Below, one piece after another: positions 24,360-32,450 of a stretch of DNA of 33,305 nucleotides (the stretch's first letter is position 1; each line of letters begins with the position of its first letter). The stretch is from Hyperthermus sp. (lineage in GTDB: Archaea > Thermoproteota > Thermoprotei_A > Sulfolobales > Pyrodictiaceae). The notes beneath the pieces were generated by a model. That model was not told where the DNA came from and did no database searches. It saw only the letters and a program-made list of their open reading frames with translations. The DNA lies in the NCBI GenBank assembly GCA_003978665.1, contig QNYQ01000013.1, positions 1 through 33,305 on the forward strand, written 5' to 3'. A program made the translations under genes and the position numbers.

Positions 24360-27300
24360 TTGTCGAGCCGTGAAGGAGTGGCGATCACCGTAAACACTGA
24401 GCTGCCCGATCACGTTGAGGTTGCCCCTGGAGTTGACAGGATTGAAGTGGGCTTCGCTGAGGTAGTGGTCACTTATAGGTGCCCTGGTGGAGTGTTCGCA
24501 CGTAAGAGAAGATGCAGCGATGATATAGTGATTGGTGTAGAATACGATGGCCCCCTGCTCGTCACCGCCGCAGGCGAGGCTGTAGGCCGCTTATTGACTT
24601 TGGAGAAGCTCAGCGAGGAAAGCTATGTGATCCGGGTTGCACGGGGAACAGGCTCAGCGAGCGCACGTTTACTGTTTAAAGTCTACGTGAGGCCCCTGGG
24701 CGAGGAGGGCTCTAGGCATGTGGCTAGTGTTAAGATATACCGTGCCGAGGCTAGGCCCGTGGGTATAGCCGGCAAGGAATACATGTATGGTCACAGCATG
24801 ATAATTGAGGTGATGAACCCGCTAAGCATAGATGCCGTATCTATAAGGCCCTCCTCCCCGGTCTTTTTTGTAGGAGATGAAGTAGAGCTCTTGGTATCCT
24901 TGTCTTCTTCTAAGCAGCGAAGCATTGCCTTGAGGATCGAAGGGCCGGGCGTGGAGGAGTATTTCAGCGTTGCATTAAAGTCTGGAGAGAACCTAGTAGC
25001 GAGGAGGATCAAGTTCAATGCACCCGGCAAGAGTATCGCTGTAAGAGCTGAGATCGTGGAGACAGGGTTTACTGTAGAGAAGACAATCCCCGTACATGTC
25101 ATAGAGCCCCCACGTACACGTATCACAGCAAAGCCTGAGGCTTCATCGATGCTAGGTAAACCATACCGTCTCCTACTGGTCGCTGTAAACAAGAGCCCCA
25201 GCACCACCACGAAACTCGCTATAACTGGTAACGTTTACACGCACATTGTTAAGGAGGAGGTCTCCCTAAGCCCTGGTGAAACAAGGATAATCACTCTCAA
25301 TACTGAAAGGCTTAGTGAAAGCGATTCTCTTGCCAAGGAGGCTAGGATCAGGATAGTAGAGCATCCTGGGCCCTATCAATGGGACATTGTAGTCTCACTG
25401 CCCCAGCCCCAGAGGCCTAGAATTGAGGTGCTTGGGGGAGGCGGAGAGGCTAAGCTCTTGTCTTCAGAAATAGGTGCTCTGACATTTACTATAGAGAATG
25501 GATTCGACGAGGAGATTGAGGTGGATGTTGTAGGCGTTGAAATTGAGCCGATGATAGCTGAGCCCGTTGAGTTAGGGCATACGAGAGTTGCTCCTGGCGG
25601 ACGGTCACCCCTATCTATAGCTTTGAAGCCGAGGGCTTTAGGCAACGCAACTATGAAGCTTGATTTCTCCGTGAAGGTTGCAGGCAAGGAGACGATGAGC
25701 CTACAGCATACCGTGAGCGTAGAGGTCAAGCCTTCATTTAGCATTAAGGAGGTAAAAGCGATCCCTAATACCACTAAAGTCCTCCCGGGCCAGAAGATAA
25801 AGGCAAACATAGTCTTGGAGTACATGGGGAAGGGTACGGGAGAAATCAACATACTGTCCCTGAGCCGTAGCATCGAGATCGCTCCTGAGAGCGTCAATGT
25901 TACTCCAGGCGTCAATAACATTGAAGTCGAGGTCAATGCGTTAGAGACAGGTAGGCCCGTTTTACTCGTGAGCGATGGGATATGCGAGGAGCAAGTCAAG
26001 CTACCATTCTCAATAGTAGACCCTGAGGTGAAGGTTGACTATAAGCCTAGGAGGATAATTGGAGGGGTAGTAGAGGTCCTTGAATATAGGGTTTCGAACC
26101 CGTTCATGGAGAGGCTTAGAGTGCACGAGACGATCAAGGTACAAGGCCCCCTAAGGATTGTTGAGAGCCCGCCGCTAGACTACGTTCTCGAACCATCATC
26201 ATCAGCTACAAGGCTCGTGAAAGTCATAGGGGTTAGGAGGGGGGATGCCGCTCTAGTAGTGCAGCACACGCTACATGCCCCTCTCTCCTCGAGAACACAG
26301 ACCACTACGCTTGAACTGAGCATCGAGCAACCCATCACGATACGCGTTGAGGACGACGAGCCGCTGCTCTTACCCTTACACTTCGATGAGAGGCTCTGGG
26401 GTTCTGAAGCCGTGGGGGTGCCAGTAAGGATTCTGGTGGCGGCTAAAAGGGATCTAAGTGGTCTTGGACTGGAGGTTGTACTCGAAAACTCTGAGGTGAC
26501 CGCGTCGGGGAGGATAACTATTCCACGGCTCGAAGAGAACACGCTCACAATGGTCTATGTTGCACCAAGATTGCCCTTGTCGGTATCGGAGAGTTTGAAG
26601 GCAACCTATAGGGTTCAGGTTGGCCCTTACTTCGAAGAGGGCTCACTAGGCAGTCTTAGAGTTGCTAGAGGAGTGTTTGCTCCAATACTCTACGAGACGC
26701 CTCTGGCCGAGGAGTGCCCTTATCCTTCAAGGAGGATTGGAGGGCTGTGGGAGGCGGCCATCCCAGTGAGGGGTGCTATGGAAGAGTTGTGTGGCAGACC
26801 TCACGTGCTCGGAGAAAGGCTGCTGGACACCGTGAGGATGATCGAGAGTGTTCTTGAAACGGCTAGAGGGGGCAAGGAGGATGAATTGTTATCGGTAGCC
26901 ATGCTGATCTATAATGCCGTGGGCAAGGGCGATCCGGGAAGCCTGGCTAAGGCCAGACAAGTTACTGCGCAGGCGGATTATGAGGTTGGAGATGGACTCC
27001 TCATACCCCAGGCACTAGCGTGGGCTGCGCTGCTGAGGCGTGTGCTCAGGGGAGGATCCCTCATCAATGAGGGAGTCCTGCAAAGGGATTTCGTTATAGG
27101 GCCATTGATTCTGCCCTCCAGCAGGGCTGCAATACTCCGCTCCAGCATCTACGCCTGGCTTGTTGAGGCTGCCCTCGACTGTAACCCTTATGCTGTGGAA
27201 CGGGTTCTGGAAGCTCTTAGGGAGGCTCGTATCTGGGAGTACGGGTTGGCGTCGTTGGTGGCTACAACGTGTACTGGGAAGCCCGTATCCTATAGTGAGG

Positions 27301-27551
27301 CGACGGCATCAATCATCTATGGCCATGACCCGGGCGAGTACGTATTGTATCTTACAGCCACAAGGTTTTCATGGCTATCCTCGGAAAGCGAGTATGGGAG
27401 GCTGAAGAAGCTGCTGGAAAACGTTGCTGGAAAGCTTTCGGGAAGGCTCGCTCTGGGCCTCGCGTTACTGTATGAGAGCGCCGTCATTCACAGCTTGGAA
27501 GTATACCGGTATGTTGTCTCCGACACACCCTACGCCGCACTTGTAGCGTGA
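24360..27551 (+). CDS. 1063-residue multi-Ig-repeat protein of unknown function
   Basis: I do not recognise this protein. Residues 1-125 are beta-rich with one cysteine pair (Cys41, Cys52). From about 150 to 775 the sequence is a chain of six or so beta-sandwich units of about 100 residues that resemble CARDB/NEW3 or DUF11 repeats: each has a P-G-E/Q-x-I or similar turn (VLPGQKIKA, LSPGETRII, VTPGVNNIE) and an xxVxNP/xNG strand. From about 780 to 1063 it changes to an alpha-helical region with many Leu/Ala helices (LGERLLDTVRMIESVLETA, ALAWAALLRRVL). There is no signal peptide, no membrane helix and no S-layer motif, so it appears intracellular, unusual for such repeats. TTG 24360 lacks a good ribosome-binding site. 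It converges on thrC with five bases between them. Confidence 0.8.
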   Translation: MSSREGVAITVNTELPDHVEVAPGVDRIEVGFAEVVVTYRCPGGVFARKRRCSDDIVIGVEYDGPLLVTAAGEAVGRLLTLEKLSEESYVIRVARGTGSASARLLFKVYVRPLGEEGSRHVASVKIYRAEARPVGIAGKEYMYGHSMIIEVMNPLSIDAVSIRPSSPVFFVGDEVELLVSLSSSKQRSIALRIEGPGVEEYFSVALKSGENLVARRIKFNAPGKSIAVRAEIVETGFTVEKTIPVHVIEPPRTRITAKPEASSMLGKPYRLLLVAVNKSPSTTTKLAITGNVYTHIVKEEVSLSPGETRIITLNTERLSESDSLAKEARIRIVEHPGPYQWDIVVSLPQPQRPRIEVLGGGGEAKLLSSEIGALTFTIENGFDEEIEVDVVGVEIEPMIAEPVELGHTRVAPGGRSPLSIALKPRALGNATMKLDFSVKVAGKETMSLQHTVSVEVKPSFSIKEVKAIPNTTKVLPGQKIKANIVLEYMGKGTGEINILSLSRSIEIAPESVNVTPGVNNIEVEVNALETGRPVLLVSDGICEEQVKLPFSIVDPEVKVDYKPRRIIGGVVEVLEYRVSNPFMERLRVHETIKVQGPLRIVESPPLDYVLEPSSSATRLVKVIGVRRGDAALVVQHTLHAPLSSRTQTTTLELSIEQPITIRVEDDEPLLLPLHFDERLWGSEAVGVPVRILVAAKRDLSGLGLEVVLENSEVTASGRITIPRLEENTLTMVYVAPRLPLSVSESLKATYRVQVGPYFEEGSLGSLRVARGVFAPILYETPLAEECPYPSRRIGGLWEAAIPVRGAMEELCGRPHVLGERLLDTVRMIESVLETARGGKEDELLSVAMLIYNAVGKGDPGSLAKARQVTAQADYEVGDGLLIPQALAWAALLRRVLRGGSLINEGVLQRDFVIGPLILPSSRAAILRSSIYAWLVEAALDCNPYAVERVLEALREARIWEYGLASLVATTCTGKPVSYSEATASIIYGHDPGEYVLYLTATRFSWLSSESEYGRLKKLLENVAGKLSGRLALGLALLYESAVIHSLEVYRYVVSDTPYAALVA

Positions 27552-27556
27552 TGAGG

Positions 27557-28894
27557 CTAAGTGTTGGTGCATACTTCCTCCAATTGCCTGGTAGACGGTG
27601 TGGGGTCCTTCCCAAGCTCTATTTCGACCAAGCCAAGCACTTTGCTTACGGCGTCTTCAGGATTGCGCGCGAGAATCCTTCTAGTAGGAGCCCTTAGCAT
27701 TGCTTCGGGGTCTTTGAGGCTGTGGCCTGTAAGTACTGCTACAACTATTTCATCGGGACTTATAACCTCCTTGGACAACAGCTTCCTGAGCCCAGCTATA
27801 CTTGCAGCTGAGGCTGGTTCAACTCCTATGCCCTCTAGTCTAGCAAGGGCTATCTGGGCCCACATAATTTCATCATCACTTACCTTGACGAATACGCCCC
27901 TACTTTCACGCACAGCTGTAAGGGCTTTCGGCCAGTTGACTGGATGTCCTATACGTATCGCTGTAGCTATGGTTTCGGGCCTATCTACGAACAGGGGCCT
28001 ATTCAGCCCCCTCTCCCAGGCACGAGCCAGGGGGGCTGCACCCTCAGCCTGCACACCAGCCATGCGTGGGAGTCTAGAGATGAGGCCATGCTGGTAGAGT
28101 TCACGGAACCCCTTCCATATAGCCGATATGTTGCCGGCGTTGCCTACGGGCACTATAACCCAGTCGGGGGCATCACCAAGCGACTCGGCGATCTCGTAGG
28201 CTAGTGTCTTCTGGCCCTCAAGTCTCCACGGATTAAAGCTGTTGAGGGGGTAAAGGCGATAGTCCTCCTCTACAGCCTTCATGACGGCGGACAAGGCGTC
28301 GTCAAAGCTACCCTGAATCTCAACAACGTCGGCACCATACAGTATGCTCTGGCCCAGCTTGCCGAGCGCCGTCTTACCCTGGGGTACAACCACAATACTC
28401 TTGAGCCCGGCTCTAGCAGCATAAGCCGAGACGCTGGCTGCCGTGTTCCCCGTGCTAGCCACCACCACAGCCCTTGCCCCGGCAGCCTTGGCTAATGTCA
28501 CCGCAACAGTCATTCCCCTATCCTTAAAGCTCCCTGTAGGATTCTGGCCCTCATGCTTAACATAAACCCTTTCAGCACCTATCCTCTCAGCAAGCCTCCC
28601 AAGCCTAACAAGAGGAGTGGCACCCTCACCCATACTTACAGGAGTAGAGCCCTTAGCAGCCGGCAGCAGCTCCCGATATCTCCAAACGCCAGGCTTCCTG
28701 GAGGACCACAGGCTCCAGCTTAGCTCGGTAGAAGGCTTAACCTCGACGTCTAGGAGCCCCCCACACCGCGGGCATCGTGTCAGCCTCGGGTTAGGCTCAT
28801 ACTCTAAGCCACAGGATATACAACGCAGCTTTACTTCCTGCTCATACTCGAATCCAACCAGGACACCACTCTCCACGTATCCAATCTCCCACAC
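27557..28894 (-). CDS. thrC: Threonine synthase
   Basis: PLP enzyme converting O-phosphohomoserine to threonine. An N-terminal zinc ribbon (Cys25, Cys28, Cys41, Cys44) precedes the fold, as in archaeal forms. The PLP lysine is Lys124 in NPTGSFKDRGM, followed by VVASTGNTAASVSAYAARAG and VPVGNAGNISA (phosphate cup). GTG 28894 is used; GTG 28876 is an in-frame alternative. 445 residues, with a C-terminal tail of about 45 residues beyond the core. A TATA-like CCTTTAAG about 30 bases upstream suggests a nearly leaderless message. Confidence 0.95.
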   Translation of the reverse strand: MWEIGYVESGVLVGFEYEQEVKLRCISCGLEYEPNPRLTRCPRCGGLLDVEVKPSTELSWSLWSSRKPGVWRYRELLPAAKGSTPVSMGEGATPLVRLGRLAERIGAERVYVKHEGQNPTGSFKDRGMTVAVTLAKAAGARAVVVASTGNTAASVSAYAARAGLKSIVVVPQGKTALGKLGQSILYGADVVEIQGSFDDALSAVMKAVEEDYRLYPLNSFNPWRLEGQKTLAYEIAESLGDAPDWVIVPVGNAGNISAIWKGFRELYQHGLISRLPRMAGVQAEGAAPLARAWERGLNRPLFVDRPETIATAIRIGHPVNWPKALTAVRESRGVFVKVSDDEIMWAQIALARLEGIGVEPASAASIAGLRKLLSKEVISPDEIVVAVLTGHSLKDPEAMLRAPTRRILARNPEDAVSKVLGLVEIELGKDPTPSTRQLEEVCTNT

Positions 28895-28917
28895 CGAGCC
28901 CCATCAAGGCAGGGAGG

Positions 28918-28928
28918 GTCTTAAAGGC
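28918..28928. promoter_or_regulatory. Shared divergent TATA-like element, thrC / solute-binding protein
   Basis: GTCTTAAAGGC is nearly symmetric (CTTAAAGG forward, CCTTTAAG reverse). It lies about 25 bases before the thrC start and about 65 before the ATG of the solute-binding protein, so it could serve both directions. Confidence 0.4.
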
Positions 28929-28991
28929 TTCCCTCCAGAAGGGTGCGCAGGGAGTTATGAAGGAGGCTCCTCAACTAGGACAGCGTGCATC

Positions 28992-30743
28992 ATGTTATCC
29001 ACTAAGGCCTACCGTGCAAGGAGCGTGAGGAGGGCTGTGGAGAGAAGGAGGCTCATAATAATAGCTGCCGCAGCTGTAATAGCAGCCGCTATAGTATTCC
29101 TACTCGTGATTAAGCCACACTTCCTCAGTGAAAAGGGTAAGGCGAAACGTCACGTGAAACACAAGTCCACAGTCCCTGCGGCTGGAAAGACGAGGGCAGC
29201 TAAACCTTCTGCTCCTCCAAAGCCCCGTCTCACCGGTATAGTTGACACTGATATAGTTAACTATGCTGCTTACCTAGTGTCGAGGGGAGTTAGACGTGTA
29301 AGGTATACGGTGTGGAGTTTTGGGGGCCCCCATGACCTCATGAGGGGCTATGCGATAGCTGAAGCCGCGTACAAGCTTAACATGCTTCTCGCCGAGAAGA
29401 AGATCCCTTTAAGGATCCAGGTAGACACAGTATTCATGAGGACTGACGGCAACAAGTTCCTCTCGACACTCATTAAGGCCTACCGAGAGGGAAGGGGGCC
29501 AGACATAGTAGCAGTTACTCCTCAACAATTAGCGGTGCTAGCCGACAACGGCTACATAATGGATTTGACAAGGCGCCTCAAAGCCTATGAGGCTAGGGAG
29601 CTGAGAGACTACTATAAGAGCCTGCTCGAGGCGGGAAGGATTAGAGGCAAAGCTTATGGTATACCCTGCGAGGCAGACACGTGGCTGCTGTATTGGTCGG
29701 CAACCGCTACTAAATGCCTCTCGGCAAGGATGGGTGAGAGCGTTCAGGCCAAACTGAAGCTGGGGGTTGAGAGAGCAGAGATAACCTGGAGCAGCATATA
29801 CGATTACATGAGGCTTGCTGTAGCAGACAACTGTGCTTCATGGGGTCTACTATATAGTGAGGGGGGAGAGTACGAGCACATAGCATTGTTCGTTTACGCT
29901 TTCGGAGGCAGACTGTTCGATCCAAGCAAGGGGAAGCTGGTATTCGAGCCCTCAGCAATACGCGAGTGGCTCCGCTTCGAGTGGAGACTGGCAAGGGAAA
30001 ATCTAATGCCCAGCGACATAATGAAGTGGTACACAGACAGCCAACTCTACCCAGCAGTACTCTCCGACGAGACCATGCTCTGGATAGGCAGCGTTAGAGA
30101 CTGGATAATATGGCAGAAGAAACCCTACTACTGGGATGCTAGGAGAGGCCTTGAACGCCCCCTCACCAGCACTGAGCTAAAACAGAAGTTCTACTATACA
30201 CTCTTCCCAGCAGGTTCACGCGACAAGAAACCACTAGTCCTTGCCAATCCCATACTATGGGCTATCTCAAACACCGCTGGCAGGCAAAACCCTAGCTACA
30301 AGGAGCTCAGAGACATATACGAGACAATCGCGTTAATCCTACTACTCAAAGCAAACGACCCCGAAATCTCAGCTCTTCACAGCATAATATCGTTCAAGCT
30401 ACCGCCGCGAGAAAAAACCGCCAGGCTCCTAGGCAGCAGAAAATGGCCCACTAGAGCAACAGCACTACATGCAGGGCTAAGCAATGAGCTAAAAGAAAGG
30501 ATGAACAGAATTCTAGCAGAAAACAAGCATGACGCATGGTTCCTAGCAGAAATAAGCCCCATGCTCAAACACGCCAAGACGCCGCCACCACACCCGCTCT
30601 ACAAGAAGTACATGAAAATACTTGCCATAAGCCTCGCCAATGTCCTCCAAAACAAGCTAAAACCGGAGGAAGCCGTAAACTATGCAGAGCAACTAATAAG
30701 AAAAGACAGCCAGCTCTACAAGAACACCATAGTGCTACGTTAG
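28992..30743 (+). CDS. Membrane-anchored extracellular solute-binding protein, family 1-like
   Basis: Resembles the MalE/family-1 binding proteins of ABC importers. Residues 1-20 are strongly basic (RARSVRRAVERRR), 21-40 form a single membrane helix (LIIIAAAAVIAAAIVFLLVI), 41-80 are a Lys/Ala/Pro-rich linker, and about 500 residues follow with the binding-protein pattern: DTVFMR, GRGPDIVAVTPQQLAVLADNGYIMDLT, GKAYGIPCEADTWLLYW and LANPILWAIS. There is no lipobox cysteine and no obvious signal-peptidase site, so it is probably an uncleaved anchor. ATG 28992 is the first plausible start; the frame is open far upstream only because it runs antisense to thrC. No permease or ATPase gene follows, so the substrate is unknown. 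Confidence 0.85.
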   Translation: MLSTKAYRARSVRRAVERRRLIIIAAAAVIAAAIVFLLVIKPHFLSEKGKAKRHVKHKSTVPAAGKTRAAKPSAPPKPRLTGIVDTDIVNYAAYLVSRGVRRVRYTVWSFGGPHDLMRGYAIAEAAYKLNMLLAEKKIPLRIQVDTVFMRTDGNKFLSTLIKAYREGRGPDIVAVTPQQLAVLADNGYIMDLTRRLKAYEARELRDYYKSLLEAGRIRGKAYGIPCEADTWLLYWSATATKCLSARMGESVQAKLKLGVERAEITWSSIYDYMRLAVADNCASWGLLYSEGGEYEHIALFVYAFGGRLFDPSKGKLVFEPSAIREWLRFEWRLARENLMPSDIMKWYTDSQLYPAVLSDETMLWIGSVRDWIIWQKKPYYWDARRGLERPLTSTELKQKFYYTLFPAGSRDKKPLVLANPILWAISNTAGRQNPSYKELRDIYETIALILLLKANDPEISALHSIISFKLPPREKTARLLGSRKWPTRATALHAGLSNELKERMNRILAENKHDAWFLAEISPMLKHAKTPPPHPLYKKYMKILAISLANVLQNKLKPEEAVNYAEQLIRKDSQLYKNTIVLR

Positions 30744-30759
30744 AAGGGGGCCGGATAGG

Positions 30760-31025
30760 CTATCCCAGGATCAAATCCATCACCCTACCAACAATAAGCT
30801 GTTCCAGAAACGGATCTCCCATGACTAGGTCATCTATGCCGTCGCCGTCAGCGTCAGCATCACGTATAGGTCACCCACTGCTATGATAAACCAGCACAAC
30901 AGCCCCATCCTCGCCTAAGCAACAGCAGCCACTAAGACCGTCAACAGACGCGGGCCATCAGGATAAAGCGGGGCAGTACCAGCACATTCACTGAGTCCAG
31001 CATTAGCCCGCTAGCATACCCAACC
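30760..31025 (-). pseudogene. Decayed FG-GAP / integrin-like repeat gene (fragment)
   Basis: On the minus strand the last open segment (30760-30870) encodes RDADADGDGIDDLVMGDPF and a short tail to a TAG. The D-x-D-G-D-G-x-x-D calcium loop plus DLVMG is the core of an FG-GAP beta-propeller blade. A stop (30871-30873) precedes it, yet the frame beyond continues with blade-like GEDGAVVLVYHSSG and DGLSG, and other blade-like pieces (LDSVNVLVLPRFIL) appear further upstream in a third frame. Several frameshifts and stops must be assumed, so this looks like the 3' remnant of a larger surface-protein gene. No intact copy is in the window. Confidence 0.5.
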
Positions 31026-31088
31026 AGGCCCGCGAGATGGCGGTAAGGGTAGCAGAAGCCCCGGTGCGGTTATGTTACGTATCTCAAT

Positions 31089-31124
31089 GGGTATATACTT
31101 ATGGGTATATTCCAGCGGGTATAT
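31089..31124 (+). repeat. Three GGGTATAT elements at exact 14-bp spacing
   Basis: GGGTATAT occurs at 31089-31096, 31103-31110 and 31117-31124, a period of 14 bases. Copies one and three extend to GGGTATATACT. The array spans the proposed ATG (31101) of the ATPase gene. Each copy holds a TATA-like TATATA or TATATT core. Confidence 0.7.
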
Positions 31125-32450
31125 ACTGGGCGGAAGGAGTTGGGAGAGACACGTGTACTGTGGCGGCGCGAGTTCCTCGAGCTGGAGCGTCGTAGCAGCT
31201 GGCTGCTGGTTTACGGGCGTAGGAAGACCGGGAAGAGCTTCATGGTTCGCTTGCTCCTCCCATGGCGGCTCTACGTGACCGTGACACGCGACCTAACAAC
31301 AGTGGTGGAGGAGCCCGGGAAGAGGCCGGTTGTCGTTGAGATCGAGGAAGCAATGTCTAAAGCCGTGGAGCTGCTGTCCAGAAACGCTGTAGTGGTTATC
31401 GATGAGTTCCAGCGGCTACCGGAGCGCTACTGGGACATGCTAGCCACACGCCATCCAGAGGGCAGGCTTGTCCTCGTAGCTTCTAGCCTCGGGGCCGCTA
31501 ACCGCGTGTTCGACCGGCGCAGCCCCCTACTGGGCCTGGTGATGCCCCTACGCATAGACCCGCTACGCTACGCCGATGTTGTCTCGTCGCTTCTACCCCG
31601 ACTCGGGCCCCGCCGCGCCCTGCTATGGGGTGTCGTGCTGCGAGAGCCCTGGCTCCTACCGCTAGTCCCAGGGCTCGAGAGCGAGCCCTGGCGCTTCGTA
31701 GCCAGCAACGCCTACATGCTAGCACAGATGGTGCGGGGGCTGGTAGGGGAGGTCTTCGAAGAAGAGGAAAGGCGGCTAACAAGACTCTACGAGGCAGCCC
31801 TCCGCCTACTAGCAGCCGGGGTGTGGAGCAGCGCTAGGCTAGCAGGACTCCTATACCAGCGGGGCCTCCTCTCCAGTGCCGGAGCAGGGCCGGCTACGGG
31901 GCTCCTCGATAGGCTATCCGAGATAGGGCTGGTAGCCAAGACCCGGCTCTGGCGTACACGAGGCGCCCGCGTCTACTATCGCCACTCCTCGCCACTACTA
32001 GCTATAGTCTACGGACTGGCAGAGCGTTACGGCATAGACGAGCAACCAGGCTACGATCCAGGGCTCCTCCTAGACGCCGCCCGCAGCCTCTACGCGAGAG
32101 AACTACAGTTTACACTAGGCGAGCTACTAGCCGAGCACCATGGAGGCCTACAAGCATACACTCTTCTGCCAGGCGGCCAGGGCGACATAGACGTCGTGGT
32201 ACTCGACCACAAGGGCCGCAGAGCCATAGCAGCCTACGAGGTCAAACTCGGCCCATGCAGCCAAAGCGACATGAAAACCGCCCTCCAGCGTGCAGAAGTC
32301 ATAGGCGCCAAGAAAGCGGGCATAGCCTGCCTAGGCGGCATAGAGTCGCAGCCACCCCCAGGCCTCGAAGCATTAGGGCCACAGGAGCTAGCGGAGGCCG
32401 CGATAGACTGCGTAAAGAAAGCGGTAACCAGCACGCAACAAGAGGCCTAG
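31101..32450 (+). CDS. Archaeal AAA-type ATPase with nuclease-like C-terminal domain
   Basis: Belongs to the archaeal ATPase / DUF234 type, widespread and multicopy in hyperthermophiles, function unclear. REFLELERRSSWLLVYGRRKTGKSFMVR gives the fold start and Walker A (GRRKTGKS); VVVIDEFQRLP is Walker B. A winged-helix-like middle (about 225-320) follows. The C-terminal 110 residues contain GQGDIDVVVLDHKGRRAIAAYEVKLG, the D...E-x-K core of a PD-(D/E)xK nuclease-like domain. ATG 31101 falls inside a 14-bp repeat array; TTG 31140 with GGAAGGAG upstream is an alternative start. Very rich in Arg, Leu and GC compared with the genes to the left, and flanked by non-coding or decayed DNA, which suggests an acquired island. 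Confidence 0.85.
   Translation: MGIFQRVYTGRKELGETRVLWRREFLELERRSSWLLVYGRRKTGKSFMVRLLLPWRLYVTVTRDLTTVVEEPGKRPVVVEIEEAMSKAVELLSRNAVVVIDEFQRLPERYWDMLATRHPEGRLVLVASSLGAANRVFDRRSPLLGLVMPLRIDPLRYADVVSSLLPRLGPRRALLWGVVLREPWLLPLVPGLESEPWRFVASNAYMLAQMVRGLVGEVFEEEERRLTRLYEAALRLLAAGVWSSARLAGLLYQRGLLSSAGAGPATGLLDRLSEIGLVAKTRLWRTRGARVYYRHSSPLLAIVYGLAERYGIDEQPGYDPGLLLDAARSLYARELQFTLGELLAEHHGGLQAYTLLPGGQGDIDVVVLDHKGRRAIAAYEVKLGPCSQSDMKTALQRAEVIGAKKAGIACLGGIESQPPPGLEALGPQELAEAAIDCVKKAVTSTQQEA

Noticed and set aside
28617-28991. N-terminal extension of the solute-binding protein frame by 125 codons
   Set aside because: It runs antisense to thrC and lacks family similarity; the basic segment plus membrane helix start naturally at ATG 28992.
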